Shown piece after piece: positions 45,800 to 55,920 of a stretch of 64,000 nucleotides of DNA (position 1 is the stretch's first letter; each line of letters starts with the position of its first letter). The DNA lies in assembly GCF_020042665.1 (NCBI RefSeq), contig NZ_CP083376.1, positions 3,012,001 through 3,076,000 on the forward strand. Reading direction: 5' to 3'. The stretch comes from Pseudoxanthomonas sp. X-1. GTDB taxonomy: Bacteria > Pseudomonadota > Gammaproteobacteria > Xanthomonadales > Xanthomonadaceae. The notes under the pieces are model-generated. The model was given only the letters and a program-made list of their open reading frames with translations. It ran no database searches and had not been told where the DNA came from. The position numbers and the translations under genes are program-made.

Positions 45800-48700
45800 G
45801 GGCGATCCCCAGCAGGTCGTAGACGTTGCGCATCAGATCCAGCTCCTGGTACGGCTTGCCCATGTAGCGCTGCACGCCGATCTCCAGCGCGCGCTGGCGG
45901 TGCTTGTCGCCGGTACGCGAGGTGATCATCACGATCGGCACGCCGGCGAAGCGCGGGTCGGCGCGCATGGCGGTGGCCAGCTCGTAGCCGTCCATGCGCG
46001 GCATCTCGATGTCCAGCAGCATCAGATCGGGCACGCGCTCCTCCAGCCGCTCCAGCGCCTCGATGCCGTCGCGCGCGGTGGCGACCTCGAAGTTGTGCCG
46101 CTCCAGCACGCGCCCGGTGACCTTGCGCATGGTCAGCGAATCGTCGACCACCATCACCAGCGGCACGTGGCGCTGCTCGACCTGGGCCGAGGCCGGCACG
46201 GCCGAGACCGGCTGGGCGATGTAACGGCGCACCAGCGGCGCGGCGTCCAGGATCACCACCACGCTGCCGTCGCCGGTGATGGTGGCGCCGTAGATGCCCG
46301 GGATCGACCCGATCTGCGGGCCCACCGGCTTGACCACGATCTCGCGGTTGCCCAGCACCTGGTCCACCGCCACGGCGGCGCGCAGTTCGCCGGCGCGCAC
46401 CAGCAGCAGCGGCACCTGCGGCTGGCCCTCGGCCCGGGCCGGGGCCTGGCCGACCAGCGTGCCCAGATCGTGCAGGGCGTACTCCTCGCCACCGTAGACG
46501 TAGCTGCCGCTGCCCGATTCGTAGCGATCGCGGCTGATCCGGCCCACGCCGCCCACCGCCGCGACCGGCACGGCGAACTGGGTCTCGCCGATCTGCACGA
46601 ACACCGCCTGGGTCACCGCCAGGGTCTGCGGCAGGCGCAGGGTGAAGCGCGTGCCCTGGCCACGGGTCGAGTCGATCTCCAGCGAGCCGCCGAGCTGGCG
46701 CACCTCGTTGTGGACCACGTCCATGCCCACGCCGCGCCCGGCCAGCTGGCTGACTTCCTCGGCGGTGGAGAAGCCCGGTTCCAGGATCAGCCGCTCCAGA
46801 TCCACATCGGCGATCTCGGCCCCGGGCTGCAGCATCCCGCGCAGTTCGGCGCGACGGCGGATCGCGGCATGGTCGATGCCGGCGCCGTCGTCGGCCACCT
46901 GCAGCACCATTTCCGAACCCTCGCGGCGCAGCACCACGCGCACCGTGCCTTCCTCCGGCTTGCCCGCCGCGCGGCGCGCCTGCGGCGACTCCAGGCCGTG
47001 GGCCACGGCGTTGCGCAGCAGGTGTTCCAGCGGCGCGGTCATGCGTTCGAGCACGTTGCGGTCCAGCTCGCCGTGCGCGCCCTCCAGCTGCAGCTGGGCC
47101 TGCTTGCCGGTGTCGGCCGCGGCCTGGCGCAGCACCCGGCGCAGGCGCGGCACGCTGCCTTCGAAAGGCACCATGCGTGCGCGCATCAGGCCGTCCTGCA
47201 GCTCCGAGCTCACCCGCGACTGCTGGCCGAGCAGGCTGTCGTTCTGCCGCGCCAGTTCGTCCAACACGCTCTGCAGGCCGCTGATGTCGGCGGCCGATTC
47301 GGCCAGCGCGCGCGACAGCTGCTGCAGGGTGGAGAAGCGGTCCAGCTCCAGCGGGTCGAACGCGGTTTCGCGCGTGTCCTGCTCGCGCTGGTAGCGGGCG
47401 ACGATCTGCGCCTCGGTCTCCAGGTCCAGGCGGCGCAGCTGGTCGTGCAGACGGGTATTGGTGCGGTCCAGCTCGGCCATGGCCGCGCGGAAGGCGCCCA
47501 TCTGCTGTTCCAGGCGGGCGCGGTAGATCGCGACCTCGCCGGCGTGGTTGACGAGCTGGTCGAGCAGGTCGGCGCGCACCCGCACCTGCTCCTGGCCGCT
47601 GCCCGGCGAGGTCTGTTCGTCCTCGCCCTGGCCATGCAGGTCCAGCGGCGCCGACAGCGGCGGCAGCTCTGGAATCGGCTGCGGCAGCAGCGCCGGCATG
47701 GCCGCCGGCGCCGGCGATTCGGCGACCGGTTCGGTGGAAGCAGGCGGCGGCTCGGGCGCGGCATCGGCCGGCGCCGCCGCGAACGGGGCGGCATCGACGA
47801 AGGCCGCGTCACTGGCCGGTTCAGTCGAAGGACTCGCCGCACGCTCGGCCTGCGCCTGACGGATGGCGTTGGCGTAGGACGTGCCCAGCGCCACATCCAG
47901 CGCGGCCAGCAGGTCGGCGTCCAGGTAATCGGACGTGGGCGCAGGCGACGGCTCTGCGGGCGCCTCGTCCTTTGCCGGGGGCGGCGTTTCGGCTTCGCTC
48001 TCGCGCGCCCGGACCGGCGGCGGCGCGTCGTCGGAACGGACGCTGGTCGCTGCCGGATCCTGTGGCGCCTGGCCGGCATCGTCCTCGAGCGCGAACCCGA
48101 AGGCCTCGGCATCCTGGCTGTCCGGCAGCGCTTCGTCGGCCGCCTCCAGCATCTCGGCCGGCTCGGCCGGCAGCGCGCCTTGGTCCTCGGGCGCGAGGCC
48201 GAACCCGAACGCCTCGCCTTCCCGATCGGCCGCCGATTCGCCGGCGCCGTCGTCCTGGTGCTGCGCGCGCGCCGCCTCGGCGTCGGCGGCAGGCGTCGCG
48301 TCGATCGGAAGCGGCGCATGATCGGGCGCGGTTGCTTCGGGCGTCGCGGCCTGGAGCGGTGCGACGTCGTCGAAGGACACGTCCTCGATCCGCGGTTCTC
48401 CGCCCACCGGCGACTCGAATGGCGCGACCTCGGCCGCGCGCGCATCCGTGACCACCTCGCCACGAGCACGGGCGTCGAACTCGGCCACCAACTCCGGCTG
48501 CGCGGCGGCGATGCGGTAGGCGGCGGTGCGTTCGAGCATGCCGTGCAGCGCATCGAAACCACGCTCCAGCAGCCCGATCACGCCGCGGTCCACGTCGGCG
48601 CGGTGTTCGGCGACCTGCTCCAGCAGCGATTCGATCGCGTGGCCAAGGTCGCCGATCGGCTCGATGCCGGCCATGCGCGCGCCGCCCTTGATGGTGTGCA

Positions 48701-51700
48701 GGTCGCGCTGCAGTCCGATCACCAGGCTGCGGTCGTCCGGCGCCTGGCGCAGGCGCGCCAGCAGCCCGTCGGAATGGTCGAGCAGGTCGTTGCCTTCCTC
48801 GACGAAGATGTCGACCAGATCGCGGTCGAGCACGCTGAAATCCAGCGACTGCGCGGCATCGTCAGCCGCGGATGCCGCCGTCGCAGGCGCATGGGCGACG
48901 TCGTGCGACGCGCCGTGTCCGGCGGCGCCGTCCAGGGCCTCGATGTCCTCGGCCTGGCCTTCGGCGAACAGGGCCTCGGGCGCGTAGTCGTCCTGCGCAG
49001 CGGTCTCAGCCGGCGACTCGGGCTGCACGTCCACGGGCGCGATCTCCAGCGGCGCGTCTTCGGCGGTCTCGGCCGCGGCTTCCAGCGCCACCGGCCCAGC
49101 CTGCACCACCTCGCTGACCTCGGCGACCGGCGGCTCGCCGGCATCGGGTTCCACCGACGCCGCCGGTTCCGACGCCTGCGCGTGTTCGTACCAGGCCATG
49201 GCCTCGCTCGCCGCTTCCGGCTCGGTCAGCGCGACATCGCCATCGGCCGGTACGTGGTCGAGGGCCTCCAGCTCTGCCCGCTCCTCCTCGCTTAGGTCGT
49301 CCGCGTCGGCCAGCGCCTGCACATCGGCATCGTCGGCGGTGTCCGGCAGATCCTCGAGGGTGAGCAGGTCCGGATCGATCCCCACGTCGCGCTCGGCATG
49401 GGCCTCCAGCGAGACGTCGTCGGCCTCGCCTTCGGCCGGCGGCGCGCCGGTGTCGAAGGCGGCCAGCTCCGGCGGCAGCGGCGCTTCGAACGTCGGTACC
49501 GGCGGCTCGGCCATCGCCCTGACCGGACGCTCGGCCTGGTAGTCCAGGCGCAGGTCGAACCAGGTCGCATGCCCATCGTCGACCGGCGGCGCGTGCGGCG
49601 CCGGCGGTTCGAAGGCGTCCAGCGTCGGCACGAATTCCACGTGCCCGTCGACGAAGCGCGACAGGTCCATGGCGCCGGTGAGTTCGAGATCGCCCGGCAC
49701 CTCCGGCTTGAGGACGCCGGCGGGCGCCAGCGTCGCATAGGTGGACTGGCCGTGGTCCTCCACCGCGGTCGAGGACAGGCGCTGGGCCGCGGGCAGGCCA
49801 TCGCGCAGCTCTTCGAGCAGCGCACGCAGCACCATGAACTGCGGGATGCGCGGTTGCGGGCCCTGCAACGCGACGATGGTGGCACGCACGGCCGCGGCGG
49901 CCGAGGCCAGGCCTTCCACGCCGGCCGGATCGGCCTGGACCTGGTTGGCCAGCAGGCGCTTGATGTACTGCTCGGCGCGGCCGGTGACCTCGATGATCTC
50001 CGGCACATCGGCCATCGCGAAGGCGCCGTTGATGGTGTGGAAGGCGCGCAGCAGCGGCTCGCTCGCCGCGGCGGACTGGGCGTTGCGCGCCTGCGCCAGC
50101 CAGGCATCGACCACCTGCAGGTGGTTGGCGACCTCGGTCTCCAGGATCTCGCGCAGCACGCTGTCCACGGTGGCGGGCGTGCCGTCGCTCGAGGCCGCGG
50201 GCGGGGCCGCTTCGCTCTCGTCCTGCGCGGCGACTGCCACGGGGGTTTCGCTGGCGGGGGCGGCGGCGTACCAGGCCTCCTCGCCGGCGGCCAGTCGCTC
50301 GGCGATCGCCTCGATCCCGGCCAGGTCGGCCTGCACGCCGGCGCGGCCGCGCAGGGCCTCATCCAGCTGGGGCAGCGTGTCGGTCGCCTGCTGCAGCAGC
50401 GTCTGCACGGCCGGACTGGGGGGGCGCGAGCCGTCCAGCACGCGGTTGAGCATGTTCTCGATCTTCCACGAGAACTCGCCGAGCAGGCGCGCGCCGACCA
50501 GGCGACCGCTGCCCTTGAGCGTATGGAACACGCGCCGGATCGGGCGCAGGCGCTCCAGGTCCTCGGGCTTGGCCAGCCACAGCGGCAGCAGCTGGCGCAG
50601 GTTGCCGATCTCCTCGTCGAATTCCTCCAGGAACACGTCGCGGATCTCGTCGTCGATGTCGTGGCCGGACACCTCGAAGCCGGCGGCCAGCGCGGGCGCG
50701 TCCGCGGACTGCGCGGGGGCGTGCTGCTGGAGCGCGGAGGCCGGAGACGCGGCGGGCTGTTCGGGCGCAGGCGTCACTGGCGATTGGGCGGACGCGGCCG
50801 TATCGGGTTCGTAGGCGAACGCCGGCTGGCTGACCGAGGGCAGCTGCGCTTCCAGCTCCGGATCGGGCCGCAGCGACTCGACCGCCGTGTGATCGTGTTC
50901 GAGCAAGCGCTCGTCGGCTTGTCCGGCGCGCTCCGCGGCAAAGGCGTCATCGTCGGAATCGAACGCCGACGCGTCGAGGTCGGCCCCGGCAGGCGCGCGA
51001 TCGTCGCGTGCCTCCGTCTCCAGTTCCCCATCGGACGGCGGGAACCGCACCTCCTCGTCCGTCGCATCGGTGGGTGCGATGTCGAATTCGCTGGCCACCG
51101 GATCGAACGCCGAGGCATCGCTGGCCTGCGGCTCGAACGCCGGCAGCGCGTCGGGGCGCTCGAGCGCCTGGTGCAGTTCCGTATCGATGACTTCCACAGG
51201 CGTGGCCTGGTGGCCCTCGAACTCGCTGGCCACCGGGTCGAATGCGGAGGCGTCGCTGGCCTGAGGCTCGAAGTCCGGCAGCGTCGGCGCGCGCTCGATC
51301 TCCAGCGGCGCGCCCGCGAACCCTGCTTCGACCACACCCTGCGTCAGGTCATCCGCCTGGCCGGACGGCGTTTGCGCGAGCGGAGCGGCGGCGCCCTGCG
51401 CGCCTGCCCCTTCCTGCGCTGGCATGGCCTCCTGTGCCGGGCCCACTGCGGCCGCGGGCGCCGGCAGCGGCCAGTAGCGCAGCGCTTCCAGGCTGGAGCG
51501 GGTGATGCCGAGGATCTCCTCGCGGTTGGGGCGATGCTCGCGCAGCGCTTCCAGGTAGTACTCCAGGCTGGCCATCGCGTCGGCCAGCGTGTCCAGCTGC
51601 GCCCCGCCCGGCACGCGCCGGCGCTGGATCAGTTCGGTGCCTATGTAGCGGCGCACGCCTTCGACGTAATCGGACGGTTCGTCCAGCTCGAGCATGCGCA

Positions 51701-53135
51701 GCGCGCCGGCGACCTCGGCCAGCAGGCGCGGCATCGCGTCCAGCTGCGCATGGTCCCACCCGGTCTCGATGAAGGCCACGAACTGCTGCCGCGCCTCGGC
51801 GAAATTGCGCATCGCCTCGCCGGCCAGCGCCTCGACCGTGCGTCGCGATTCGGCCGCCTGCGCGTCCGGCGCGCCGCCGGCGTCGCCCAGGTGCGCGACC
51901 TGGTCGTCCAAGGAGGCGTCGACGTACAGCAGCGCGCCGGCGATATCCAGCAGCGCGCTCTCGTCCGGCGTGCGCCGGCCCTGGACCAGTTCGGCCAGCG
52001 AGTCGCGCTGCTGCAGCACCACGTTGCGCGCCAGGCCCAGGCCCATCATGCCCAGCGTGTCGCCGACGCTGCCCAGCTGCGCCACCTGCGGCGCCAGGTC
52101 GGCGATGTCCGCGCCGGTGCGCAGCTGCAGGTCCAGCGCGTCCTTGACCCGCATCAGCTCTTCCTTGACCACGCCGCCGACGGTGTCCAGCAGCGCGCGG
52201 TTGCGCCCGCTCAGGCTGCTGCGGGCGTGTTCGATCTCGGCCTGGCTGGGCGAGGCGGCGGACAGGTCGAAGGCGCGGCGCAGGTCTTCCAGCGCCGGAT
52301 GGCGCGCGTCGGTCTGCGCGACCTGGTAGAGCAGCAGGCGCGTGGGCTCCTGCCCCGGCGCCGCCCCGGGTACCAGGCCCTGGCGCAGCTGCCGCACCGC
52401 GCGCAGGACCGCGGCGAAGCCCTGGTGCAGGGCCGGGCTCGGGCGCAGCGCGCCGTCGCGCAGGGCCTCGGCCACGCTGCTGGCCACCCACAGCATGCGT
52501 CGGGCCGCGGTGTGCTCGGCCAGACGCTGCAGCGGCATCAGGGCCGCGGCCAGGGCGCTGGCGTCGGTCGGCGCGGCGTCCTGCGGCCAGCCGGCGAAGA
52601 TGCGTTCGAGATGCTCGCCCGCCTGGGCGAAGCGGGCCTCGCGGGTGCCGGACGGCAGCGGCTCGGTGGCCGGCACGTCCTGCGGCAGCGGGCGGCTGAG
52701 ATCCGGGGCGAACAGCACGCTCTCGCTCAGGCCGGGCTCGCCGCGCGCGGCGCGGATCTCGTTCAGCAGAGGCAGTAGCACGATCGGAATGTCGCGATGG
52801 CCGCTCTGCAGGCGTTCCAGGTAATCGGGCAGCAGCACGGTGCCGCGCATCAGGGTCGCGCAGCCCTCGGCCGGATCGGCGACCTGGCCGTCCTGCAGGG
52901 CCTGGGCGAGCTTCTCCAGCTCCTCGGCGACCATCGCCGGCGCATACAGTTCGACCATGTGCAGGGTGCCCTGCACCTGGTGCAGATAGCCCACGCACAC
53001 GTGCATGCGCGAGACATCCTCCGGATGCTCGGCGAAGGACTCGATCTCCCCGCGCACCAGACGCAGGGTCTGATCCAGCTCGGGCTTGACCCAGCCGAGC
53101 ACGGCGTGGCTCATCGCCTCCCGCAGCGCGCTCAT
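45786..53135 (-). CDS. chpA: Hybrid CheA-type histidine kinase ChpA/PilL
   Basis: The central kinase of the type IV pilus chemosensory system, 2449 residues (P. aeruginosa ChpA is of similar size). It has multiple N-terminal phosphotransfer units: candidate phospho-His59 (LHMVELYA), His871 (FHTLKGSG), His1033 (FHTINGAF) and His1480 (LHTIKGGA), set in long acidic Ala/Pro linkers. The CheA core follows: dimerisation about 1855-1990, ATPase with LLRNAVAHGLE, DDGAGID and GRGVGMDVV (about 2040-2140), a CheW-like domain (about 2180-2300) and a C-terminal receiver with Asp2375 (LLLDIEMPRMDG). Residues about 618-685 hold two 19-residue repeats. It receives signals from PilJ through PilI/ChpC and phosphorylates PilG. 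Confidence 0.95.
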   Translation of the reverse strand: MSALREAMSHAVLGWVKPELDQTLRLVRGEIESFAEHPEDVSRMHVCVGYLHQVQGTLHMVELYAPAMVAEELEKLAQALQDGQVADPAEGCATLMRGTVLLPDYLERLQSGHRDIPIVLLPLLNEIRAARGEPGLSESVLFAPDLSRPLPQDVPATEPLPSGTREARFAQAGEHLERIFAGWPQDAAPTDASALAAALMPLQRLAEHTAARRMLWVASSVAEALRDGALRPSPALHQGFAAVLRAVRQLRQGLVPGAAPGQEPTRLLLYQVAQTDARHPALEDLRRAFDLSAASPSQAEIEHARSSLSGRNRALLDTVGGVVKEELMRVKDALDLQLRTGADIADLAPQVAQLGSVGDTLGMMGLGLARNVVLQQRDSLAELVQGRRTPDESALLDIAGALLYVDASLDDQVAHLGDAGGAPDAQAAESRRTVEALAGEAMRNFAEARQQFVAFIETGWDHAQLDAMPRLLAEVAGALRMLELDEPSDYVEGVRRYIGTELIQRRRVPGGAQLDTLADAMASLEYYLEALREHRPNREEILGITRSSLEALRYWPLPAPAAAVGPAQEAMPAQEGAGAQGAAAPLAQTPSGQADDLTQGVVEAGFAGAPLEIERAPTLPDFEPQASDASAFDPVASEFEGHQATPVEVIDTELHQALERPDALPAFEPQASDASAFDPVASEFDIAPTDATDEEVRFPPSDGELETEARDDRAPAGADLDASAFDSDDDAFAAERAGQADERLLEHDHTAVESLRPDPELEAQLPSVSQPAFAYEPDTAASAQSPVTPAPEQPAASPASALQQHAPAQSADAPALAAGFEVSGHDIDDEIRDVFLEEFDEEIGNLRQLLPLWLAKPEDLERLRPIRRVFHTLKGSGRLVGARLLGEFSWKIENMLNRVLDGSRPPSPAVQTLLQQATDTLPQLDEALRGRAGVQADLAGIEAIAERLAAGEEAWYAAAPASETPVAVAAQDESEAAPPAASSDGTPATVDSVLREILETEVANHLQVVDAWLAQARNAQSAAASEPLLRAFHTINGAFAMADVPEIIEVTGRAEQYIKRLLANQVQADPAGVEGLASAAAAVRATIVALQGPQPRIPQFMVLRALLEELRDGLPAAQRLSSTAVEDHGQSTYATLAPAGVLKPEVPGDLELTGAMDLSRFVDGHVEFVPTLDAFEPPAPHAPPVDDGHATWFDLRLDYQAERPVRAMAEPPVPTFEAPLPPELAAFDTGAPPAEGEADDVSLEAHAERDVGIDPDLLTLEDLPDTADDADVQALADADDLSEEERAELEALDHVPADGDVALTEPEAASEAMAWYEHAQASEPAASVEPDAGEPPVAEVSEVVQAGPVALEAAAETAEDAPLEIAPVDVQPESPAETAAQDDYAPEALFAEGQAEDIEALDGAAGHGASHDVAHAPATAASAADDAAQSLDFSVLDRDLVDIFVEEGNDLLDHSDGLLARLRQAPDDRSLVIGLQRDLHTIKGGARMAGIEPIGDLGHAIESLLEQVAEHRADVDRGVIGLLERGFDALHGMLERTAAYRIAAAQPELVAEFDARARGEVVTDARAAEVAPFESPVGGEPRIEDVSFDDVAPLQAATPEATAPDHAPLPIDATPAADAEAARAQHQDDGAGESAADREGEAFGFGLAPEDQGALPAEPAEMLEAADEALPDSQDAEAFGFALEDDAGQAPQDPAATSVRSDDAPPPVRARESEAETPPPAKDEAPAEPSPAPTSDYLDADLLAALDVALGTSYANAIRQAQAERAASPSTEPASDAAFVDAAPFAAAPADAAPEPPPASTEPVAESPAPAAMPALLPQPIPELPPLSAPLDLHGQGEDEQTSPGSGQEQVRVRADLLDQLVNHAGEVAIYRARLEQQMGAFRAAMAELDRTNTRLHDQLRRLDLETEAQIVARYQREQDTRETAFDPLELDRFSTLQQLSRALAESAADISGLQSVLDELARQNDSLLGQQSRVSSELQDGLMRARMVPFEGSVPRLRRVLRQAAADTGKQAQLQLEGAHGELDRNVLERMTAPLEHLLRNAVAHGLESPQARRAAGKPEEGTVRVVLRREGSEMVLQVADDGAGIDHAAIRRRAELRGMLQPGAEIADVDLERLILEPGFSTAEEVSQLAGRGVGMDVVHNEVRQLGGSLEIDSTRGQGTRFTLRLPQTLAVTQAVFVQIGETQFAVPVAAVGGVGRISRDRYESGSGSYVYGGEEYALHDLGTLVGQAPARAEGQPQVPLLLVRAGELRAAVAVDQVLGNREIVVKPVGPQIGSIPGIYGATITGDGSVVVILDAAPLVRRYIAQPVSAVPASAQVEQRHVPLVMVVDDSLTMRKVTGRVLERHNFEVATARDGIEALERLEERVPDLMLLDIEMPRMDGYELATAMRADPRFAGVPIVMITSRTGDKHRQRALEIGVQRYMGKPYQELDLMRNVYDLLGIARVRD
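51084..51146 (-). repeat. Internal repeat in chpA, copy 2
   Basis: A 63-base unit encoding FEPQASDASAFDPVASEF. It matches 51219-51281 at about 55 of 63 positions, mostly silent changes. It lies in an acidic linker between phosphotransfer domains. Confidence 0.85.
51219..51281 (-). repeat. Internal repeat in chpA, copy 1
   Basis: The upstream (N-terminal) copy of the 63-base unit, 135 bases from the other. The protein sequence is identical across the core while silent sites differ, so the duplication is not recent and the peptide appears to be under constraint. Confidence 0.85.
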
Positions 53136-53198
53136 CGCAGGCCCCGCATGCCGGGGTTGGCCGGGTTGTGGACGATGCTGCTCATGCGTTCAATGTCC

Positions 53199-55232
53199 TC
53201 AGCCCGGCAGCTTGAAGTCGGCCACGGAGCGACGCAAATCGGATGCCAGCTGGGTCAGGTGTCCGATCGATTCGGCGGTCTGCCCGGCGCCCTGCGAGGT
53301 CTGCAGGGTGATGCGGCGGATCACGCCCATGGTCTGGGTGATGTCCAGGGCCGCGGTCGACTGCTGCTGGGCGGCGGCGGAGATGTTCTTGATCAGCTCG
53401 TTCAGGTCGCTGGACACGCGCTCGATCTCGCCCAGCGCGGTGCCGGCGTCCTCGGCCAGACGCGCGCCGGAGACCACTTCGGAGGTCGTCTGCTCCATCG
53501 AGCTGACCGCCTCGTTGGTGTCGGCCTGGATCGCCTGGACCAGCGACTCGATGCGCTTGGTCGCGCCCGAGGTGCGTTCGGCCAGGCGCTGCACTTCGTC
53601 GGCCACCACCGCGAAACCGCGTCCGGCCTCGCCGGCGGAGGCCGCCTGCACCGCCGCGTTGAGCGCCAGGATGTTGGTCTGCTCGGAGATGTCGTTGATC
53701 AGTTCCACCACCGAGCCGATCTCCTGCGAGGACTCGCCCAGGCGCTTGATGCGCTTGGAGGTCTCCTGGATCTGGTCGCGGATCTGGTCCATGCCGCGGA
53801 TGGTCTCGCGCACCACGCCCGCGCCCTCGGTGGCGATCAGCACCGAGCGCTGCGCCACCTCGGCCGAATCGGAGGAGTTGCGCGAGACCTCCTCGATGCT
53901 CACGGCGATCTCGTTGATGCGGTCCGAGGCGGTGGTGATCTGCTCGGCCTGGTGGTTGGCCGCTTCGGCCAGCTGCAGCGCGGTGGCCTGGGTTTCCTGG
54001 GTCGAGGCGGCTACCTGCACCGAGGTGTCGTTGATCGTGGTCACCAGGTTGCGCAGCTCGTCGACCGCATAGTTGATCGCGTCGGCGATGGCGCCGGTCA
54101 TGTCCTCGGTGACCGAGGCCTTGACCGTCAGGTCGCCCTCGCCCAGCGAGGAGATTTCGTCCAGCAGCCGCATGATCGCCTGCTGGTTGCGGCTGTTGTA
54201 CTCGACCTGGGTCTGGTAGCGGAGTTCCTGTTCGCGCTGGCGCCCGGCGTAGAGGCTGTAGAGCAGCGCGATCAGCGACAGCACCAGGATCGCGCCGCCG
54301 ACGATGGTGTACCAGAGATTGGGGAACACGCGCGTGTCGCGCACCGAGCCGAACGCGGAGAACGCGTCGAACAGCTTCTTGCTGTCCTCCAGCATCTTGC
54401 CCGAGCCGTCGGTGATCGCCGCGGCCGAGGACTGCGCGGCGAACAGGCTGCGCGCGCTGCCCAGGATCGCGTCCAGGTCGCGCTTCATGCCGGTCCACAG
54501 TGTCTGCGACTGCTCCAGCGCCTGCACCGCCGCCGGCACGCGCAGCGGCGCGATGCCCAGTTCCTCGTTGCCGTTGCGCAGGCCCTCGATCACCTGGCCG
54601 AACAGCAGCGCATCGCGCGCCAGCGCGTCGCCGGCCATGGTCGCGGTGCTGCCGCCGGCGCGCATTTCGGTGACGTTGCGGGCCATGCGGCCGGCCACCA
54701 CCACCTGCTGCAGCGCGCTGTAGACCTGCGAGGACGGCGCGCCGCTGGCGGACATGGCGCGCACCACCTCGTTGAGCTGCGCCTGCAGCTGCGGCACCTG
54801 CGCGCCGAAGCGGTTGGCGTTGCCGGCCAGCGCCAGCACCGCCGGCTCGGCATTGACGATCTGGCCGGCGCTGGCGTCCAGCGGCTTCCAGGTCGTCAGC
54901 AGCTGCTGCAGCGCGCCCTGCACGCCCGGCTCCTGGCCGAAGCGCTCCTGCAGCCCGGCCAGCGTCTTGTTGATCTGGGCGCGGGTGTTCTTGAACGCGG
55001 CGTAGGCCGGCGCGTTGCCGCCGACCGCCTCGTTGGCCTGGTTGGCCAGCTGCTGGGACAGCACCTGCAGGTCGGCCGCGCCCGTGGCGGCGCCGGACAG
55101 GCGGCTGCCCTGGTAGGTCGACATGGCCGTGTTGGCCGTCACCACCAGGAACGACAGCACCAGCAGGATCGCCCAGAACGTGGTTCCCATGCCGCCCAGC
55201 CTGGCCTTGGGCGCTTCCGCGGCAGTACTCAT
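53199..55232 (-). CDS. pilJ: Methyl-accepting chemotaxis protein PilJ
   Basis: The transmembrane receptor of the Pil-Chp system. The 677-residue protein has membrane helices at about 18-38 and 310-335, a large periplasmic domain (two PilJ-type helical bundles), and a cytosolic signalling rod whose tip reads ISEQTNILALNAAVQAASAGEAGRGFAVVADEVQRLAE-like sequence, with the PilJ-type NAAVQAASAGEA in place of the usual NAAIEAARAGE. It has no C-terminal CheR-binding pentapeptide. It lies between pilI and chpA. Confidence 0.95.
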   Translation of the reverse strand: MSTAAEAPKARLGGMGTTFWAILLVLSFLVVTANTAMSTYQGSRLSGAATGAADLQVLSQQLANQANEAVGGNAPAYAAFKNTRAQINKTLAGLQERFGQEPGVQGALQQLLTTWKPLDASAGQIVNAEPAVLALAGNANRFGAQVPQLQAQLNEVVRAMSASGAPSSQVYSALQQVVVAGRMARNVTEMRAGGSTATMAGDALARDALLFGQVIEGLRNGNEELGIAPLRVPAAVQALEQSQTLWTGMKRDLDAILGSARSLFAAQSSAAAITDGSGKMLEDSKKLFDAFSAFGSVRDTRVFPNLWYTIVGGAILVLSLIALLYSLYAGRQREQELRYQTQVEYNSRNQQAIMRLLDEISSLGEGDLTVKASVTEDMTGAIADAINYAVDELRNLVTTINDTSVQVAASTQETQATALQLAEAANHQAEQITTASDRINEIAVSIEEVSRNSSDSAEVAQRSVLIATEGAGVVRETIRGMDQIRDQIQETSKRIKRLGESSQEIGSVVELINDISEQTNILALNAAVQAASAGEAGRGFAVVADEVQRLAERTSGATKRIESLVQAIQADTNEAVSSMEQTTSEVVSGARLAEDAGTALGEIERVSSDLNELIKNISAAAQQQSTAALDITQTMGVIRRITLQTSQGAGQTAESIGHLTQLASDLRRSVADFKLPG

Positions 55233-55306
55233 TGCTTCATCCCCGAAAAAACATCAGTGAATGCGCGCACGCCGCCACCCCGGCGACGCCCGCGCCCGGT
55301 GCCCCG

Positions 55307-55840
55307 CTATTGCGCGGCGTGCCGGAACTCCGGCGTCCGCGCCAGCAGCGACAGCGCGAACACCCCCCAATCCTGGCCGTCGCTGGAAAACGCCTGCGAG
55401 ACGAAATGCCCGAACCGGCCGTCGGCCAGCGCCCCCGGCGCGGTCACTTGGTCGCGGCCGAAGCTGCGCTGCCCGTACAGCTCGTCGATGGTCAAGGCCA
55501 CGTCGCCGCCGGCCTGGCGCATCACCAGCACGCGCTGGCCCTCATGCAGCACGGTGCGTTCGCCCTGCAGGAACTGCTTCAGGTCGATCACCGGGAACAG
55601 GTTGCCGCGCAGATTGCCCACGCCCAGCAGCCACGGCTGCGCGCCGGGCACCGGCGTCACCGGGGGAATCGGCACGATCTCCACCACCTCGTCGAAGCTG
55701 GACACCAGCCGGCGCGAGCCGATCCGGTAGGCCACCCCGCGCCACTGGTCCTCCTCGGCACGCGCCTGCGGCAGGGCCACCGCATGGGCCAGGCTGCGGC
55801 GCTCGTAGTCGGCCAGGATGTCGAACGGCGTGCGGATCAT
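55307..55840 (-). CDS. pilI: CheW-like adaptor PilI
   Basis: A 177-residue CheW-domain protein that couples PilJ to ChpA. It has YRIGSRRLVSSFDEVVEIVPIP, PWLLGVGNLRGNLFPVIDLKQFL and IDELYGQRSFGRDQ, all in the order expected of PilI. Between pilG and pilI there are only 80 bases, so the pilH gene that sits here in P. aeruginosa is absent. Confidence 0.93.
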   Translation of the reverse strand: MIRTPFDILADYERRSLAHAVALPQARAEEDQWRGVAYRIGSRRLVSSFDEVVEIVPIPPVTPVPGAQPWLLGVGNLRGNLFPVIDLKQFLQGERTVLHEGQRVLVMRQAGGDVALTIDELYGQRSFGRDQVTAPGALADGRFGHFVSQAFSSDGQDWGVFALSLLARTPEFRHAAQ

Positions 55841-55920
55841 GCCGGCACCCGCGACAGTGCGACGCCGGAGGCGCGGGCGGCGGGGCGATGGGAAACGGCG
55901 TCCATGGCGTTCCCTGCGGC

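Noticed and set aside
45600..49295. A 1231-codon plus-strand open frame opposite chpA
   Set aside because: Composition of Arg/Gly/His/Leu typical of an antisense shadow; no start signal and no recognisable domain.
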